From positions 1 to 64,000 of the forward strand of contig JAMPDX010000006.1 of the NCBI GenBank assembly GCA_023665425.1: 64,000 nt of DNA, written 5' to 3'. A program made the translations under genes and the position numbers. This DNA comes from Muribaculaceae bacterium. GTDB taxonomy: Bacteria > Bacteroidota > Bacteroidia > Bacteroidales > Muribaculaceae. This document shows, one piece after another, positions 17,234-26,930 of this stretch. The notes beneath the pieces were generated by a model, which saw only the letters and a program-made list of their open reading frames with translations, made no database searches and had not been told where the DNA came from. Within the stretch, counting starts at the first letter, position 1. The number at the start of each line of letters is the position of its first letter.

Positions 17234-18310
17234 TTATTTCTTTGTAGATTTAGGGTCCTCGCGAAGCACGAGCATTGCGTCGCCGTAAGCGCCAAACTTG
17301 TAGCCCTCCTTTACTGCTATCTCGTAAGCTTTCATTATCAGGTCATACCCGCCGAAGGCTGCAACCATCATGAGCATAGTGGAGTATGGCAGGTGGAAAT
17401 TTGATACCATTGAGGTGCAAACGCTGAAGTCATACGGAGGGAAGATGAATTTATTAGTCCACCCCTTAGTGGGCATGATATGGCCATCCATACACACGGA
17501 GGTGGCTATGGCTCGCATCACAGATGTGCCTACGGCGCAAACAGCGCTACCGCGGTCTTTGGCGGCGTTGACTATATCTACCAGCTCGCCCGACACTTCC
17601 ATATCCTCAGAGTCCATACGATGTTTGGTTAGGTCTTCCACATCTATTTCGCGGAAGTTGCCACGGCCGGAGTGCACGGTGCAGTAAGCTCGCTCCACTC
17701 CCTTAATTTCCAAACGCTTAAGTAACTCTCTTGAGAAGTGTAATCCGGCAGCCGGAGCCACAACGGCTCCCTCTTTCTCGGCAAACAGACACTGATAATT
17801 CTCAGCATCAGAGGCCTCCGGCTCTCGCTTGATATAGTCAGGCAGCGGAGTCATACCCATGGAGTAGAGAGTCTTCTTAAACTCATCATGCGGACCATCA
17901 TACAGGAAGCGCAGTGTTCGCCCTCTTGAGGTGGTGTTATCTATCACCTCGGCCACAAGGCTCTCATCATCACCAAAATATAACTTATTGCCGATACGTA
18001 TCTTGCGAGCCGGCTCTACCAGCACATCCCAGAATTTATTTTCGGCATTCAGCTCTCGGAGCAAGAAGACCTCAATGCGGGCACCGGTCTTCTCCTTGTT
18101 GCCATACAAGCGAGCCGGGAACACCTTGGTGTTATTAAACACCATGACATCTCCTTCATTATAATAATTGATAATATCCTTGAATGTATGATGCTCTATC
18201 TCACCGGTCATGGCGTTGACAACCATCAAGCGGCACTCATCGCGATGTTTGGCCGGGTATTGAGCTATCAGATTCTCGGGCAAGTTGAATTTAAATTGTG
18301 AAAGTTTCAT
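17234..18310 (-). CDS. queA: S-adenosylmethionine:tRNA ribosyltransferase-isomerase
   Basis: 358 aa. Transfers and isomerises the ribosyl part of SAM onto preQ1-modified tRNA to make epoxyqueuosine. Seen: [20 protein letters not shown] at the N-terminus, [59 protein letters not shown] and [20 protein letters not shown] near the C-terminus. Length and motifs are complete. It is the last of the ftsX-DUF3098-uppP-truB-queA series, with a 110-nt gap after truB. Confidence 0.96.
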   Translation of the reverse strand: MKLSQFKFNLPENLIAQYPAKHRDECRLMVVNAMTGEIEHHTFKDIINYYNEGDVMVFNNTKVFPARLYGNKEKTGARIEVFLLRELNAENKFWDVLVEPARKIRIGNKLYFGDDESLVAEVIDNTTSRGRTLRFLYDGPHDEFKKTLYSMGMTPLPDYIKREPEASDAENYQCLFAEKEGAVVAPAAGLHFSRELLKRLEIKGVERAYCTVHSGRGNFREIDVEDLTKHRMDSEDMEVSGELVDIVNAAKDRGSAVCAVGTSVMRAIATSVCMDGHIMPTKGWTNKFIFPPYDFSVCTSMVSNFHLPYSTMLMMVAAFGGYDLIMKAYEIAVKEGYKFGAYGDAMLVLREDPKSTKK

Positions 18311-18419
18311 ATCAGAATGTTTGGCTATAAATCTCTTATAAATTATATTTGATGTTTCATTCTTAGCAAAGTGTCTAAATCACCTCTATAATTCATGCGA
18401 GATTCAATTCGCCTATGGA

Positions 18420-19163
18420 TCATATTTTGGGGTTTATTATACATTTTGTCGGTATGGGATAATCTTGCGGGAACTCCAATGGACACTCCCATATAAGTTG
18501 CCGGGCATCCTCTATATTCATTGTGCGAGACAGGTCATAGTCTCCTACTCGTGTGCGCCTCAAGGCGGTGAGGTGTGCTCCGCTGTCCAGAGCCTCGCCT
18601 ATGTCGCGTGCCAGTGCACGTATATATGTACCTTTGCTGCACACTATCCGCAGCTTAATGATTGGCAAGTCATATCGCAGAAGCTCTATCTCATCTATTT
18701 GAAGCGGCTTGGCCTTGAGCTCCGGGGCCTCTCCCTGGCGTGCCAAGGAATATGCTCTTTCGCCCCCTATCTTGACGGCTGAAAAGATGGGTGGGACCTG
18801 CATAATCGTCCCTTTGAAATGTTCCAACACATCTAAAACGCGCTCGCGGGTAATATGTTCATACGGATAAAGAGCATCTATCTGTTTCTCAAGGTCATAA
18901 CTTGGAGTTGTAGCCCCCAAGCGTATGGTGGCGATATACTCCTTCCTACCTGCTTGCAGCTCATCGATGCGCTTCGTGGCTTTGCCGATGCATACTATCA
19001 ATACTCCGGTAGCCATAGGGTCGAGGGTACCCGCATGGCCCACCTTGACCTTCTTTAGCCCCAAACGGCGAGATAAAACTCCCCGCAGGCGTTTCACTGC
19101 ATCAAACGAGGTCCAGCCCAGAGGTTTGTCTATGCTTAATATTTCTCCGTCAATAAAATTCAC
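18420..19163 (-). CDS. truB: tRNA pseudouridine-55 synthase
   Basis: 247 aa. Makes pseudouridine 55 in the T-loop of tRNAs. Visible: SIDKPLGWTSFDAVKRLR, VGHAGTLDPMATGVL with the catalytic Asp, IGKATKRIDELQAGRKEY, QVPPIFSAVKIGGERAYSLAR and VCSKGTYIRALARDIGE. The C-terminal PUA-like tail is short, as in Bacteroidetes. It lies 37 nt after uppP and in the same conserved cluster. Confidence 0.96.
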   Translation of the reverse strand: MNFIDGEILSIDKPLGWTSFDAVKRLRGVLSRRLGLKKVKVGHAGTLDPMATGVLIVCIGKATKRIDELQAGRKEYIATIRLGATTPSYDLEKQIDALYPYEHITRERVLDVLEHFKGTIMQVPPIFSAVKIGGERAYSLARQGEAPELKAKPLQIDEIELLRYDLPIIKLRIVCSKGTYIRALARDIGEALDSGAHLTALRRTRVGDYDLSRTMNIEDARQLIWECPLEFPQDYPIPTKCIINPKI

Positions 19164-19200
19164 GTCTCAGTTGCGAAATTGTACAGTTATTCAGCCTTTT

Positions 19201-20040
19201 TTACCACACCAGGCACAAGACACCTACTATGACACAATAGAGGGAGAACCAAATCAGCTTGCCCTTCTTAACCAAGGCTATCATCCATTTGCAGGCGGCA
19301 CAGCCCACGAGGAAGGCGCTCAGGAAGCCTATTATCATGGCTATGGCTCCCACACTTCCTTCGCCTGAATTCTCTGCGGCACCGCTCGCTGTCAGCATTT
19401 TGGCCAAATCAAGCAGAGCCTCGCCCACTATCGGGATAATGACCATGACAAAGGAGAAGGTGGCCACCTGGTCGCGCTTATCGCCCAACAGGATACCGGT
19501 GGCGATAGTTGTACCGGAGCGGCTCAAGCCGGGCAACACGGCCACGGCCTGTCCAATACCTATGATAAAGGCATCCCACCACGATATATTGTGCCCTCGA
19601 TCTGCCGGCACAGGCTTGCCGGTGGTGCGGTCTATACCGCTGAAGTATGCGAAGGCGAGCAACAGGGCGGTGACCAGCAGGCAGCAGCCCACTACCACAA
19701 GGCCCTCGCCAAAGATTTCCTCAACATAATCTTTAAAAAAGACTCCTACTATACCTACCGGTATACAGCTTACAAGGACTTTGCAGACATATTTGAAGTC
19801 GGGTCCACCATCAAAGCGAAAGAACCCGGCCAGTAAGCGCTTGAACATCGGCAACAGTATGACTATAGTCGACAAGACTGTGGCAGCATGCACCATAATA
19901 TCAAACTGAAGAGTCTGGTCTACCGGCAGGTCTACACCGAGTATCTCTCTGAAAATAGCTAAATGTCCGCTGGAGCTTATCGGCAGATACTCCGATGCTC
20001 CTTGCACTATACCTAAAATTAAGGCTGTTAGCCAATCCAT
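19201..20040 (-). CDS. uppP: Undecaprenyl-diphosphatase (BacA/UppP)
   Basis: 279 aa polytopic membrane protein. Dephosphorylates undecaprenyl pyrophosphate, recycling the carrier for peptidoglycan and surface glycans, and gives bacitracin tolerance by family knowledge. Both signature motifs are visible: [20 protein letters not shown] near the N-terminus and [19 protein letters not shown] in the second half, with several hydrophobic segments. It lies 20 nt after the DUF3098 gene in the ftsX cluster. Confidence 0.96.
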   Translation of the reverse strand: MDWLTALILGIVQGASEYLPISSSGHLAIFREILGVDLPVDQTLQFDIMVHAATVLSTIVILLPMFKRLLAGFFRFDGGPDFKYVCKVLVSCIPVGIVGVFFKDYVEEIFGEGLVVVGCCLLVTALLLAFAYFSGIDRTTGKPVPADRGHNISWWDAFIIGIGQAVAVLPGLSRSGTTIATGILLGDKRDQVATFSFVMVIIPIVGEALLDLAKMLTASGAAENSGEGSVGAIAMIIGFLSAFLVGCAACKWMIALVKKGKLIWFSLYCVIVGVLCLVW

Positions 20041-20060
20041 TTTGGGTTATATTTATTAGG

Positions 20061-20321
20061 TTACTTATTCTTTGGCGTATAAAGGATGGCAAAGGCCATG
20101 GCTACAAACCCAAGAAAGGCAAGAGTGGGGCCTATCACTATGCGGCGCGCTGAGAAGATATCATTATTAAACTGTGCCGTCTCGCCATTGGCAGAACCGG
20201 TCATCAGCAGAAATCCCACTACGATCATTAGCAGTGAGATACTCATATATATGAAATTCTTTTTGACAAAGGGGCGTGCATTCTCGTCTACGCCCTTATT
20301 CTGTACGTTATTATTTTGCAT
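20061..20321 (-). CDS. DUF3098 small membrane protein
   Basis: 86 aa. Short polar N-terminus (MQNNNVQNKGVDENARPFVK), then NFIYMSISLLMIVVGFLLMTG as a first membrane segment, then IVIGPTLAFLGFVAMAFAIL as a second, ending in charged residues. This is the DUF3098 pattern, whose members lie between ftsX and uppP in Bacteroidetes. Position suggests a link to cell-envelope growth or division, but no function is established. It lies 58 nt after ftsX and 20 nt before uppP. Confidence 0.85.
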   Translation of the reverse strand: MQNNNVQNKGVDENARPFVKKNFIYMSISLLMIVVGFLLMTGSANGETAQFNNDIFSARRIVIGPTLAFLGFVAMAFAILYTPKNK

Positions 20322-20379
20322 AAGTTAAGTGTTTGCTGGTGATTTATTCGAAGAGAAATTACTTCTGATCAAGATGTGG

Positions 20380-21261
20380 TTAAGTAAAGAGTTCATCATA
20401 CTCCTTGTGGAGATATCGTGTGGTGGCGATGAAGGCCGACAAGGCACACAGCACACCTCCTATAACCACCAATGCCGCGCATATTATAATTGTCTCAGCA
20501 GTGCTGAGATAATTTCCCAACTCAGGTATCTGTGTCTCTCTCACGAAGCCGATAAAGCCCCCCAGTATGGCAGATGCCAAAATACCGGCTACGATACCGG
20601 CCCCCAAATTACGCATTACGAACGGACGGCATATAAATGAGGGTGTAGCTCCTACGAGCTGCATGGTGTGTATCGTGAAGCGGCGAGAGTAGATAGTCAG
20701 CAGAACGGTGTTATTGATGAGCACAAACGAGATGGCTATCATTGCCACGGCCACTATGGTCAGTATCCACATGGTGCGAGTGAAGAATGAGTCCATGGAA
20801 GTCACCACCTCGTTGTCAGGCATGGCCACCTCGGCAACTCCGGGTACCTTGACAAGCTCCTTCTCAACCTCGGCCGATTTTGCAGTTCCGGTATACTCGC
20901 TCTTGAGCGACAAACTTATCTCGGGGGTAAAAAAGTTGTAACCGGCTATCTCCTCCACATGGTCATCGGTCGTAGCATTCCAGTCTGCCAGAGCTTGCTC
21001 CTTGGTTATCATGGAGATGTTATGCACAAACGGACGCGCCTTGAGCACCTGCATTATAGAGTCTGCCTGCTCATTGCTTATATGGTCGGCCATTATCAAG
21101 CTCACTTGCTGTTGCTCCTTGACCTCGCGTGCGGTGTTACCGGCAGTCAAGCCGAGCATACATATTGCCCCTATCAGCACCAGCAACATCGTCACACTCG
21201 CTATTGTGGTGAAGTGCGCCGCCCAATACGAAATTTTTACTTCTTTGTTTTTTTTACTCAT
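20380..21261 (-). CDS. ftsX: Cell-division permease-like protein FtsX
   Basis: 293 aa. Four transmembrane helices are visible: one after the short cytoplasmic N-terminus (VTMLLVLIGAICMLGLTAG), a periplasmic domain of about residues 50-165, then three C-terminal helices (IVAVAMIAISFVLINNTVLL, GIVAGILASAILGGFIGFV, IICAALVVIGGVLCALSAFI). FtsX with FtsE regulates peptidoglycan hydrolases at the septum; ftsE is not in this window. It has a promoter at 21359-21391 and heads the cluster with DUF3098, uppP, truB and queA. Confidence 0.93.
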   Translation of the reverse strand: MSKKNKEVKISYWAAHFTTIASVTMLLVLIGAICMLGLTAGNTAREVKEQQQVSLIMADHISNEQADSIMQVLKARPFVHNISMITKEQALADWNATTDDHVEEIAGYNFFTPEISLSLKSEYTGTAKSAEVEKELVKVPGVAEVAMPDNEVVTSMDSFFTRTMWILTIVAVAMIAISFVLINNTVLLTIYSRRFTIHTMQLVGATPSFICRPFVMRNLGAGIVAGILASAILGGFIGFVRETQIPELGNYLSTAETIIICAALVVIGGVLCALSAFIATTRYLHKEYDELFT

Positions 21262-21358
21262 CAGCCCGTGGAGATGGAAATCTGCGTAATACTTTGTTAA
21301 TCAACATGATAAGCAACGACGCCACCAATTTATCGACATGCCGTCACTTTCCAAACTG

Positions 21359-21391
21359 CAAAGATAACACTTTCACACCCCCTTTGTCAAC
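21359..21391 (-). promoter_or_regulatory. Promoter of the ftsX cluster
   Basis: Reading leftward: GTTG (21391-21388, a one-base variant of TTTG), a 21-bp spacer, then TATCTTTG (21366-21359). Leader of about 95 nt to the ftsX start. Confidence 0.65.
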
Positions 21392-21426
21392 TTTTTTAGC
21401 AACTTTTTTAGCTGCAATACGAATTT

Positions 21427-22401
21427 TTATTTTGTGCGGAAATGGGGATGATGAGCCATGAGCTCGGCTCGAACCCGTGATCGGTCTACATGTACATACT
21501 TCTCAGTGGTGGCTATCGACTCATGTCCGAGCATTTCCTGAATAGCGCGGAGATTGGCGCCCCCTTCAAGCAGATGGGTGGCAAAGCAGTGACGAAGGGT
21601 GTGTGGGCTCACCTTTTTGTGTATGCCGGCACGCTCGGCGGCCTCCCGGATTATATAAAACACCATCACGCGGGTCAGACGTTTGCCTCGCCGGTTGAGG
21701 AACAAGATATCCTCTTCACCGGGCTGTATCGCACCCATGTTGCGCTCCTTGAGATAATCATTTATTTCGGCTACCGATACCGGGGAGAGGGGGACAAGGC
21801 GCTGCTTGGAGCCTTTGCCCTCCACAAGCATATACTCTTCATCGAGATAAACACGGCTTATCCTTAGCCCAGTCAATTCGCTGACTCGCAGACCACTGCC
21901 ATATAGGGTCTCGAGTATGGCTCGATTACGCTGCCCTTCAGCCTTATCCATATCCACCGCAGATATGAGGGCATTGACCTCCTCGATACTCAAGACATCG
22001 GGCAGGCTATTGTCTACCGTGGGGCTCTCTATGAGCTCGGTGGGGTCATCATCGCGATACCCTTCCATGCGTATGAAATGAAAGAAACTGCGAATAGAGG
22101 ACAATACCCTTGCTTGCGAGCGAGCGGTAATGCCGGTCTCGTGCAGGGCAAACAAAAAGTCTTCGATATGGCACATCTCGGCAGTGGCCGCATCAATATT
22201 GGCTGATGAGAGCCAGTCAAGCAATCGACCTACATCACGCCCGTATGCCTCGAGAGTGTTTGAGCTGAGATTGCGCTCTACCATGATATATGAGTTGTAG
22301 TCTCGCAAGAGTTTGAGCTCGCCGGTGCATCCGCGTGTCTGCTCGCCGGAAGTATTTTCCCCGTCAGCCGGTGGTGGAGATTTCTCTTGCTCGGTAATCA
22401 T
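21427..22401 (-). CDS. xerD: Tyrosine recombinase of the XerD type
   Basis: 324 aa. The N-terminal SAM-like core-binding domain is about residues 30-115 (LLRDYNSYIMVERNLSSNTL). The catalytic domain has the full set: Arg in GLRVSELTGLRI, Lys in VEGKGSKQRLVPL, His-x-x-Arg in SPHTLRHCFATHLL, His in EMLGHESIATTEK and the nucleophile Tyr in EKYVHVD. It resolves chromosome dimers at dif by family knowledge. No integrated element or attachment repeats are adjacent, and the housekeeping context argues for a chromosomal Xer rather than an element integrase. The N-terminus carries about 25 extra polar residues. It overlaps the upstream gene by 4 nt. Confidence 0.92.
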   Translation of the reverse strand: MITEQEKSPPPADGENTSGEQTRGCTGELKLLRDYNSYIMVERNLSSNTLEAYGRDVGRLLDWLSSANIDAATAEMCHIEDFLFALHETGITARSQARVLSSIRSFFHFIRMEGYRDDDPTELIESPTVDNSLPDVLSIEEVNALISAVDMDKAEGQRNRAILETLYGSGLRVSELTGLRISRVYLDEEYMLVEGKGSKQRLVPLSPVSVAEINDYLKERNMGAIQPGEEDILFLNRRGKRLTRVMVFYIIREAAERAGIHKKVSPHTLRHCFATHLLEGGANLRAIQEMLGHESIATTEKYVHVDRSRVRAELMAHHPHFRTK

Positions 22402-22958
22402 ATCATCTTCACATCAATACGGTTGAGAGGCTCGCGGTCATCACTTATAGCCAACACCATGTCGCGGTCTACGAATATCCAGCCACCTTTTATTTGGTCA
22501 CGCACCGCATCAAATACCTGCGGTGCATCCTTAAGGCGGCGAACCACAAGCATATTACCGGAGTTTAGAAGGCCTTCAGGTCTATTGTTAATCAGGTCCA
22601 CAGCTTCGCATATTGTCAAAATGCGCTTGTTCGGCACATATCCGCCCATGCCACGCCCCATCATCGGTCTGAGGTCTGCCATGCGTATGAGCAGCTCCAT
22701 TTGAGGCTCCACACTGCCGGCTAACCGAATCCCTTCCGGCGCCAGACGGGCCACCAATCGGAATATGAGGGCATACTCGCGCTTCAAGCGCTTGGGGAAG
22801 CCTGCCGTCAAACGGCGAAACTTCAGCACCGCGTAATAGTGTCCTTTGCCATATATCACGTCGCGCACCACCCTATAGGCAAAGGGGGAATGTACCCCTA
22901 TACCCAAGCGATGCCGCCGCAACACATACGCGCGACCGAGTGTCTTTGTAAGGCTCAT
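22398..22958 (-). CDS. Conserved hypothetical protein, probable degenerate SAM-methyltransferase relative
   Basis: 186 aa. Begins MSLTKTLGRAYVLRRHRLG and continues GVHSPFAYRVVRDVIYGKGHYYAV; this HSPF-containing start is typical of a Bacteroidetes family annotated as class I SAM-dependent methyltransferases. The expected glycine-rich SAM loop is not recognisable; GIRLAGSVEPQMELLIRMAD is the nearest equivalent, so the domain may be inactive or misnamed. The C-terminus (GGWIFVDRDMVLAISDDREP) resembles the last strands of a Rossmann fold. It overlaps xerD by 4 nt, so the two are translationally coupled. No function is assigned. Confidence 0.65.
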   Translation of the reverse strand: MSLTKTLGRAYVLRRHRLGIGVHSPFAYRVVRDVIYGKGHYYAVLKFRRLTAGFPKRLKREYALIFRLVARLAPEGIRLAGSVEPQMELLIRMADLRPMMGRGMGGYVPNKRILTICEAVDLINNRPEGLLNSGNMLVVRRLKDAPQVFDAVRDQIKGGWIFVDRDMVLAISDDREPLNRIDVKMI

Positions 22959-22997
22959 AACTGTTTGATCTACTTAATGTTTGGTTCTATAATGGTA

Positions 22998-25607
22998 TCA
23001 GGATTTGTTGTCTTCGGTATCTGGAGTGGTTACTTTCTCATCGGGGACTTTTGGCTTTTTCCTCTTGAGATAGCTGAAGAGTCCCCACCCGATTGCTGTA
23101 GCTATCAGCAAATATATGATTATCACCGATATTGTACCTATTGTGTTGGTGACATGGAGGCTCTCGGGGTCGAAAGTGAAGACTATGGTGTGCTTACCGG
23201 CTGGTATCTTCAGCCCTCGCAGGGCATAATTGACACGCGCGATATCTATAGGTTTGCCGTCAATGGTGGCGGTCCAGCCCCATGGGAAATAGACTTCGCT
23301 GAAAACTCCCACACCACCTTTTGCAGAGTTGGCCTCGTATTTCAGCTGATCAGGAGCATAATCGGTCAACTTGATATAGTCACCGTCAGAGCGCTCCGGG
23401 GTATTGCCCAAGGTCTTGGCAAAGCTCTTGTTGGCCACAGCTGCGTCGGCTGTGGCCAAGGTGTCAAGCGCATCCATTTCAGCATCATCACTGTCCACAT
23501 AAGTGATTTTGTCTACAAACCAGGCATTGCCCAAGGCATACGGATTGGGTATGGCCATGGGGAACATATTTCCGTCTGCATCCTGCTGATACTGAATGAC
23601 ATACTTGGTGTTCAGCATATTTATCACCTCAGGATTGCCGGCAGAAATCTGGCGCTTCATCAGGTCGGAATAGCGGGTGAGCTCGGTGGCATGATATCCG
23701 CCCACACTCTTATGGTAATAAGCGGTGTGATTGTTGGCGTTATTGGTAAGGTCGAGGACACGGAAGTTGGGATCCTTATCCTTAAGTATCTGTTGGTCAG
23801 CCTCATTAGGCTCAAAGGTTATCTGCTGTTCCTCAGCGAAATTCTCATAATTGACATAACGCTTGTTCACGGAGTACAGGTCGATCAGGCACACAATGAG
23901 CACGCCACCCACCAACATCCATGCCTTTGTATAGATACGGCGGATATAAGCCCATACCACTGCGGTACCTAAGAGCAGGAAGATTAATGAGCGCATGGCG
24001 TCACCGCTGACAAGGCTTAGGCGCAAATCTTTGACTGTCTGTATGATAGGCATCCAGTCGGGGTCTTGCAGTACACCCTGCTCGCTCAGTCCTTGTGTCT
24101 CTCGCGCTGAGAGACCGGAACCCATAACAGAGGGCATCATCCAGAATATCAGGCATATAAGAGCCAAGATACCGCTCACATACACCATGCGGCGCTCAAG
24201 AGTCTTGCGGTCAATGAGCCCGGCACCCACCACAGGCGCATCGGTGAGTAGCTGCGGCTTACTCTCGGCATCCGAGCATATATCGATGATGCGGCTCAGG
24301 GCCATCATGGCTAACAGAGGGATAGTGAACTCAGCTACTACCAAAATACTTGAGACTGCTCTAAATTTGCCATATCCGGGTAGATAGTCGATGAGCAAGC
24401 GTGTGAGCCACTCTATGTTTCCACCCCATGAGAAAAGGATACTCAACACGGTGACACCGAAAATCCACCACTTCAGCGGGCCTCGGCATATCACCATGGC
24501 AAGGATTGCAAGTGCCAACACGAATGCACCGACATAGACGGGACCGTTGGTTCCCGGCTGGTCACCGAAATATTGAGGGAGACCTATTTCGGGGGGAAGG
24601 TCAGTCTTCTCGGCACCATCTATTGTGGCCACGGAGAGGAAGGGGTCGCCGTATGGATTGGGCTTGATGCTTGCTCCACCTTTGGCATTGGGGATGAGCA
24701 GTGTGAAGGTCTCATCGCCGGCATAGCTCCAGCCGGTGACATATTCAAACTTGACTTGCTCCGGTGTCTTGGGCAACTCGTCGAGGTCGGCATCATCGGT
24801 ATTCTCACCGGCTTTAGGCGATAGATATGTGGCATTGTTACGCACAGTCTCTTTAGAATAAGCCATTGTGTTGTAGAGGCTTGCACTGTCAGCAGCAAGT
24901 GCCAGGACTCCGGCGCCCACCACACACGCTGTGGCTATGAGCCATTGGTGCATCTTCTTCTGCCGGCGCAATATCATGAATGTAGCGCCCATCACGGCTA
25001 TGATTACGAAGCCGAAATAGTATGACATCTGTGGATGGTTGGATATGAGCTGCATCGTGCCAAACAAGGCAGCCAAGGCAGTACCCCACAGATACTTGCC
25101 TCTATAGCACAACCATATACCGGCTATGGTGGGAGGTATATATGTTAAGGTGACAAACTTCCAAATGTGGCCGGCACCAATAATGATAATGAAGTAGGTG
25201 GAGAAGGCCCAAGCGATAGCGCCAAATAGCGAGACATACCATCGCATCTCCATGCACATGCCCATGATGAAGAAGCCTAACATCATGGCAAACAGCAGAT
25301 TTGCAGGAGCGGGCAACCCAAGGCCATAGATTGTGTTCACCCAGTCGAGCAGCGTATTGGCTTCGTATGACGGTGCTATCTGGAAGGTAGGCATACCACC
25401 AAGGATAGAGTTGGTCCATCGGGGAGTGTGTCCGCTGCTTTCAGCATACGCCTTTGCTTCCTGACCATTGGCGAGGCCTTGACGCATATCACTCTGCGCC
25501 AGGGTGCGCCCCTCCACATCGCCGGGATAAAAGAACAACACTGATATTATCGCCATGACCGCCACGGCGATAGCCACAAATAATATTTTCCGCTTGTCCA
25601 TCTTCAT
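22998..25607 (-). CDS. YfhO-family large membrane protein
   Basis: 869 aa. About 12-14 transmembrane helices, starting right at the N-terminus (ILFVAIAVAVMAIISVLFFY). It has a large soluble region about residues 580-800 and one more helix near the end (IGTISVIIIYLLIATAIGWG). Early conserved residues are QSDMRQGLANGQEA and WTNSILGGMPTFQI. The YfhO family is related to C-type glycosyltransferases and is implicated in lipoteichoic acid or lipid glycosylation in Firmicutes; in Bacteroidales it is a universal but uncharacterised envelope protein. ATGs at 25607 and 25601 are both possible. It is 39 nt upstream of the methyltransferase-like gene and could be co-transcribed with it and xerD. Confidence 0.88.
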   Translation of the reverse strand: MKMDKRKILFVAIAVAVMAIISVLFFYPGDVEGRTLAQSDMRQGLANGQEAKAYAESSGHTPRWTNSILGGMPTFQIAPSYEANTLLDWVNTIYGLGLPAPANLLFAMMLGFFIMGMCMEMRWYVSLFGAIAWAFSTYFIIIIGAGHIWKFVTLTYIPPTIAGIWLCYRGKYLWGTALAALFGTMQLISNHPQMSYYFGFVIIAVMGATFMILRRQKKMHQWLIATACVVGAGVLALAADSASLYNTMAYSKETVRNNATYLSPKAGENTDDADLDELPKTPEQVKFEYVTGWSYAGDETFTLLIPNAKGGASIKPNPYGDPFLSVATIDGAEKTDLPPEIGLPQYFGDQPGTNGPVYVGAFVLALAILAMVICRGPLKWWIFGVTVLSILFSWGGNIEWLTRLLIDYLPGYGKFRAVSSILVVAEFTIPLLAMMALSRIIDICSDAESKPQLLTDAPVVGAGLIDRKTLERRMVYVSGILALICLIFWMMPSVMGSGLSARETQGLSEQGVLQDPDWMPIIQTVKDLRLSLVSGDAMRSLIFLLLGTAVVWAYIRRIYTKAWMLVGGVLIVCLIDLYSVNKRYVNYENFAEEQQITFEPNEADQQILKDKDPNFRVLDLTNNANNHTAYYHKSVGGYHATELTRYSDLMKRQISAGNPEVINMLNTKYVIQYQQDADGNMFPMAIPNPYALGNAWFVDKITYVDSDDAEMDALDTLATADAAVANKSFAKTLGNTPERSDGDYIKLTDYAPDQLKYEANSAKGGVGVFSEVYFPWGWTATIDGKPIDIARVNYALRGLKIPAGKHTIVFTFDPESLHVTNTIGTISVIIIYLLIATAIGWGLFSYLKRKKPKVPDEKVTTPDTEDNKS

Positions 25608-25626
25608 ATATCAATAATCACTCCAT

Positions 25627-25698
25627 TTAGAGTGTGTGTAAATCGCTGTCGGTGTTAAATACACTCTAAAGCGGATACACGGGTAGTGCATCCGCTTT
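25627..25698. other. Two hairpins in the Lrp-YfhO gap
   Basis: TTAGAGTGT (25627-25635) pairs with ACACTCTAA (25661-25669), and AAAGCGGAT (25668-25676) pairs with ATCCGCTTT (25690-25698). They overlap by two bases, so they are alternative or stacked. They lie 120-190 nt downstream of the Lrp gene and 20-90 nt upstream of the YfhO start. They may end the Lrp transcript or form a leader structure for YfhO. Confidence 0.4.
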
Positions 25699-25817
25699 GG
25701 TGATAATCTGTACGCCTGTGGGGCGTGAGGTTTCAACAATCTAAACAAGTCTGATTGCTCAGACTTTATCAGACCTTAGTCCGAGGGGGGCCACCTCTTC
25801 TTTTGAAGGGGAGGAGT

Positions 25818-26345
25818 TTACTCTTCTACCTCCTCAACTATGGGGTCTGTTTTGCGACGATGGCGAGTCTTGAGCGGGCCATCAATCTTGACATCTATCT
25901 GGCGGTGGATGCTTTGCTCCAGCGAGATAAGTGTCTCTGTCTCAGTCACACCTTCGATGTGCTGTATATGGTCATTCAGCAGCTCCATGAGGTGCTGATT
26001 GTCGCGAGCATAGACCTTGATGAGCAAGGAATAAGGTCCGGTAGTGAAGTGGCACTCCACTACTTCGCGTATCTTCTCCAGGCGCTTTACTACATCACGA
26101 TACATTGAGCCGCGTGCGAGTTTAACACCCACATAAGTGCAAGTGTTATAACCCAGAGAATGGGGGTTAACGTTGTAGCCCGAACCGGTGATGACACCGA
26201 GCTCTATCAGGCGCTGGATGCGCTGATGGATGGCGGCCCGTGAGACATTACACTCTACGGCGATGTCTTTTGACGGTATGCGGGCATTCTTCATTACAAT
26301 GTTCAGAATGGTTCTGTCTAAATTGTCAATCTTTTCTAATGCCAT
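25818..26345 (-). CDS. Lrp/AsnC-family transcriptional regulator
   Basis: 175 aa from the ATG at 26345 (a further in-frame ATG at 26357 adds 4 residues). The N-terminal helix-turn-helix is IDNLDRTILNIVMKNARIPS then KDIAVECNVSRAAIHQRIQR. The C-terminal RAM/AsnC effector domain is about residues 70-150 (CTYVGVKLARGSMYRDV, CHFTTGPYSLLIKVYARDNQ). It ends in a charged tail rich in Arg and Glu (KTRHRRKTDPIVEEVEE), not usual for the family. Members bind amino acids and form octamers, regulating amino-acid metabolism. Targets cannot be inferred from the neighbours. The predicted leader is about 195 nt. Confidence 0.93.
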   Translation of the reverse strand: MALEKIDNLDRTILNIVMKNARIPSKDIAVECNVSRAAIHQRIQRLIELGVITGSGYNVNPHSLGYNTCTYVGVKLARGSMYRDVVKRLEKIREVVECHFTTGPYSLLIKVYARDNQHLMELLNDHIQHIEGVTETETLISLEQSIHRQIDVKIDGPLKTRHRRKTDPIVEEVEE

Positions 26346-26546
26346 GTTATTTGTCAATGTTAAATAAATAGTCTGTAGTTTGTTATACTAATGTTATTTA
26401 CAATGTCGAGGAAAGCGCTCTGCTTATGTCTGTCCACGAGACAAGACCCTAATTTGACATAATGTAAGACAGGGTCTCCTTCTTGCGACTCAGCCAAAAA
26501 TCGGAGCTAAATGATGTAATTTTGGGTTATACGGTGTAATATGACG

Positions 26547-26578
26547 CAAAATTAATTAAAAAATCCAAAAGAGACAAA
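26547..26578 (-). promoter_or_regulatory. Promoter upstream of the Lrp-family gene
   Basis: Reading leftward: TTTG (26578-26575), a 20-bp spacer, then TAATTTTG (26554-26547). Exact consensus. The transcript would carry a leader of about 195 nt containing an AGACCCT/AGGGTCT stem at 26444-26477. Confidence 0.75.
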
Positions 26579-26757
26579 TCAAGATAACAAAAATCTATTT
26601 TTTAACATTATTTCACATATTTACCCTGCATTTTTAACTTTTCGCAGTGTAATTTTCGGCCTCGCGACCCAAAGTGAGCATTTGCAAGCAAATCTATGCT
26701 TTGTCTATTATTGCAAGTTTCGCAAGTAGTATATGTGCGAGGTCGGGTAGGCAAAAG

Positions 26758-26868
26758 AGTGTCTGCAAGGACACTGATTTATAGTAACCCCGTACACACG
26801 CGGCGTAGCCGTGGGTGTGCGGGGTTGGGTAGGCATACAAAAGGCGTGCGCAGCCCGCCGATTTACTG
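26758..26868. repeat. Intergenic hairpin repeat, copy B
   Basis: Same family as copy A, in inverse orientation. It contains AGTGTC/GACACT (26758-26775), then a core TAACCCCGTACACACG ... GGTGTGCGGGGTT (26785-26826) with an inner CGGC/GCCG stem. An extra right-hand module ends in GCCGATTTACTGC. Most similar to copy D at 49103. It lies 60 nt downstream of the small-lipoprotein gene that ends the FKBP operon. It fills the part of the 570-bp gap not taken by the Lrp leader and promoter. Confidence 0.8.
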
Positions 26869-26930
26869 CTTGTTAAGGATAATTTGCAAAGCCTTATTTT
26901 ATGGTTATATGGCCACGAATAGCGGCTATA

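Noticed and set aside
21427..22401. Integrase of a mobile element
   Set aside because: The tyrosine recombinase sits in a housekeeping context without attachment repeats, tRNA target or cargo genes; a chromosomal Xer protein is more likely.
22839..23972. Long rightward open frame of 377 codons
   Set aside because: It lies antisense to the YfhO-family gene, has no domain-like pattern or promoter, and the composition is that of a shadow frame.
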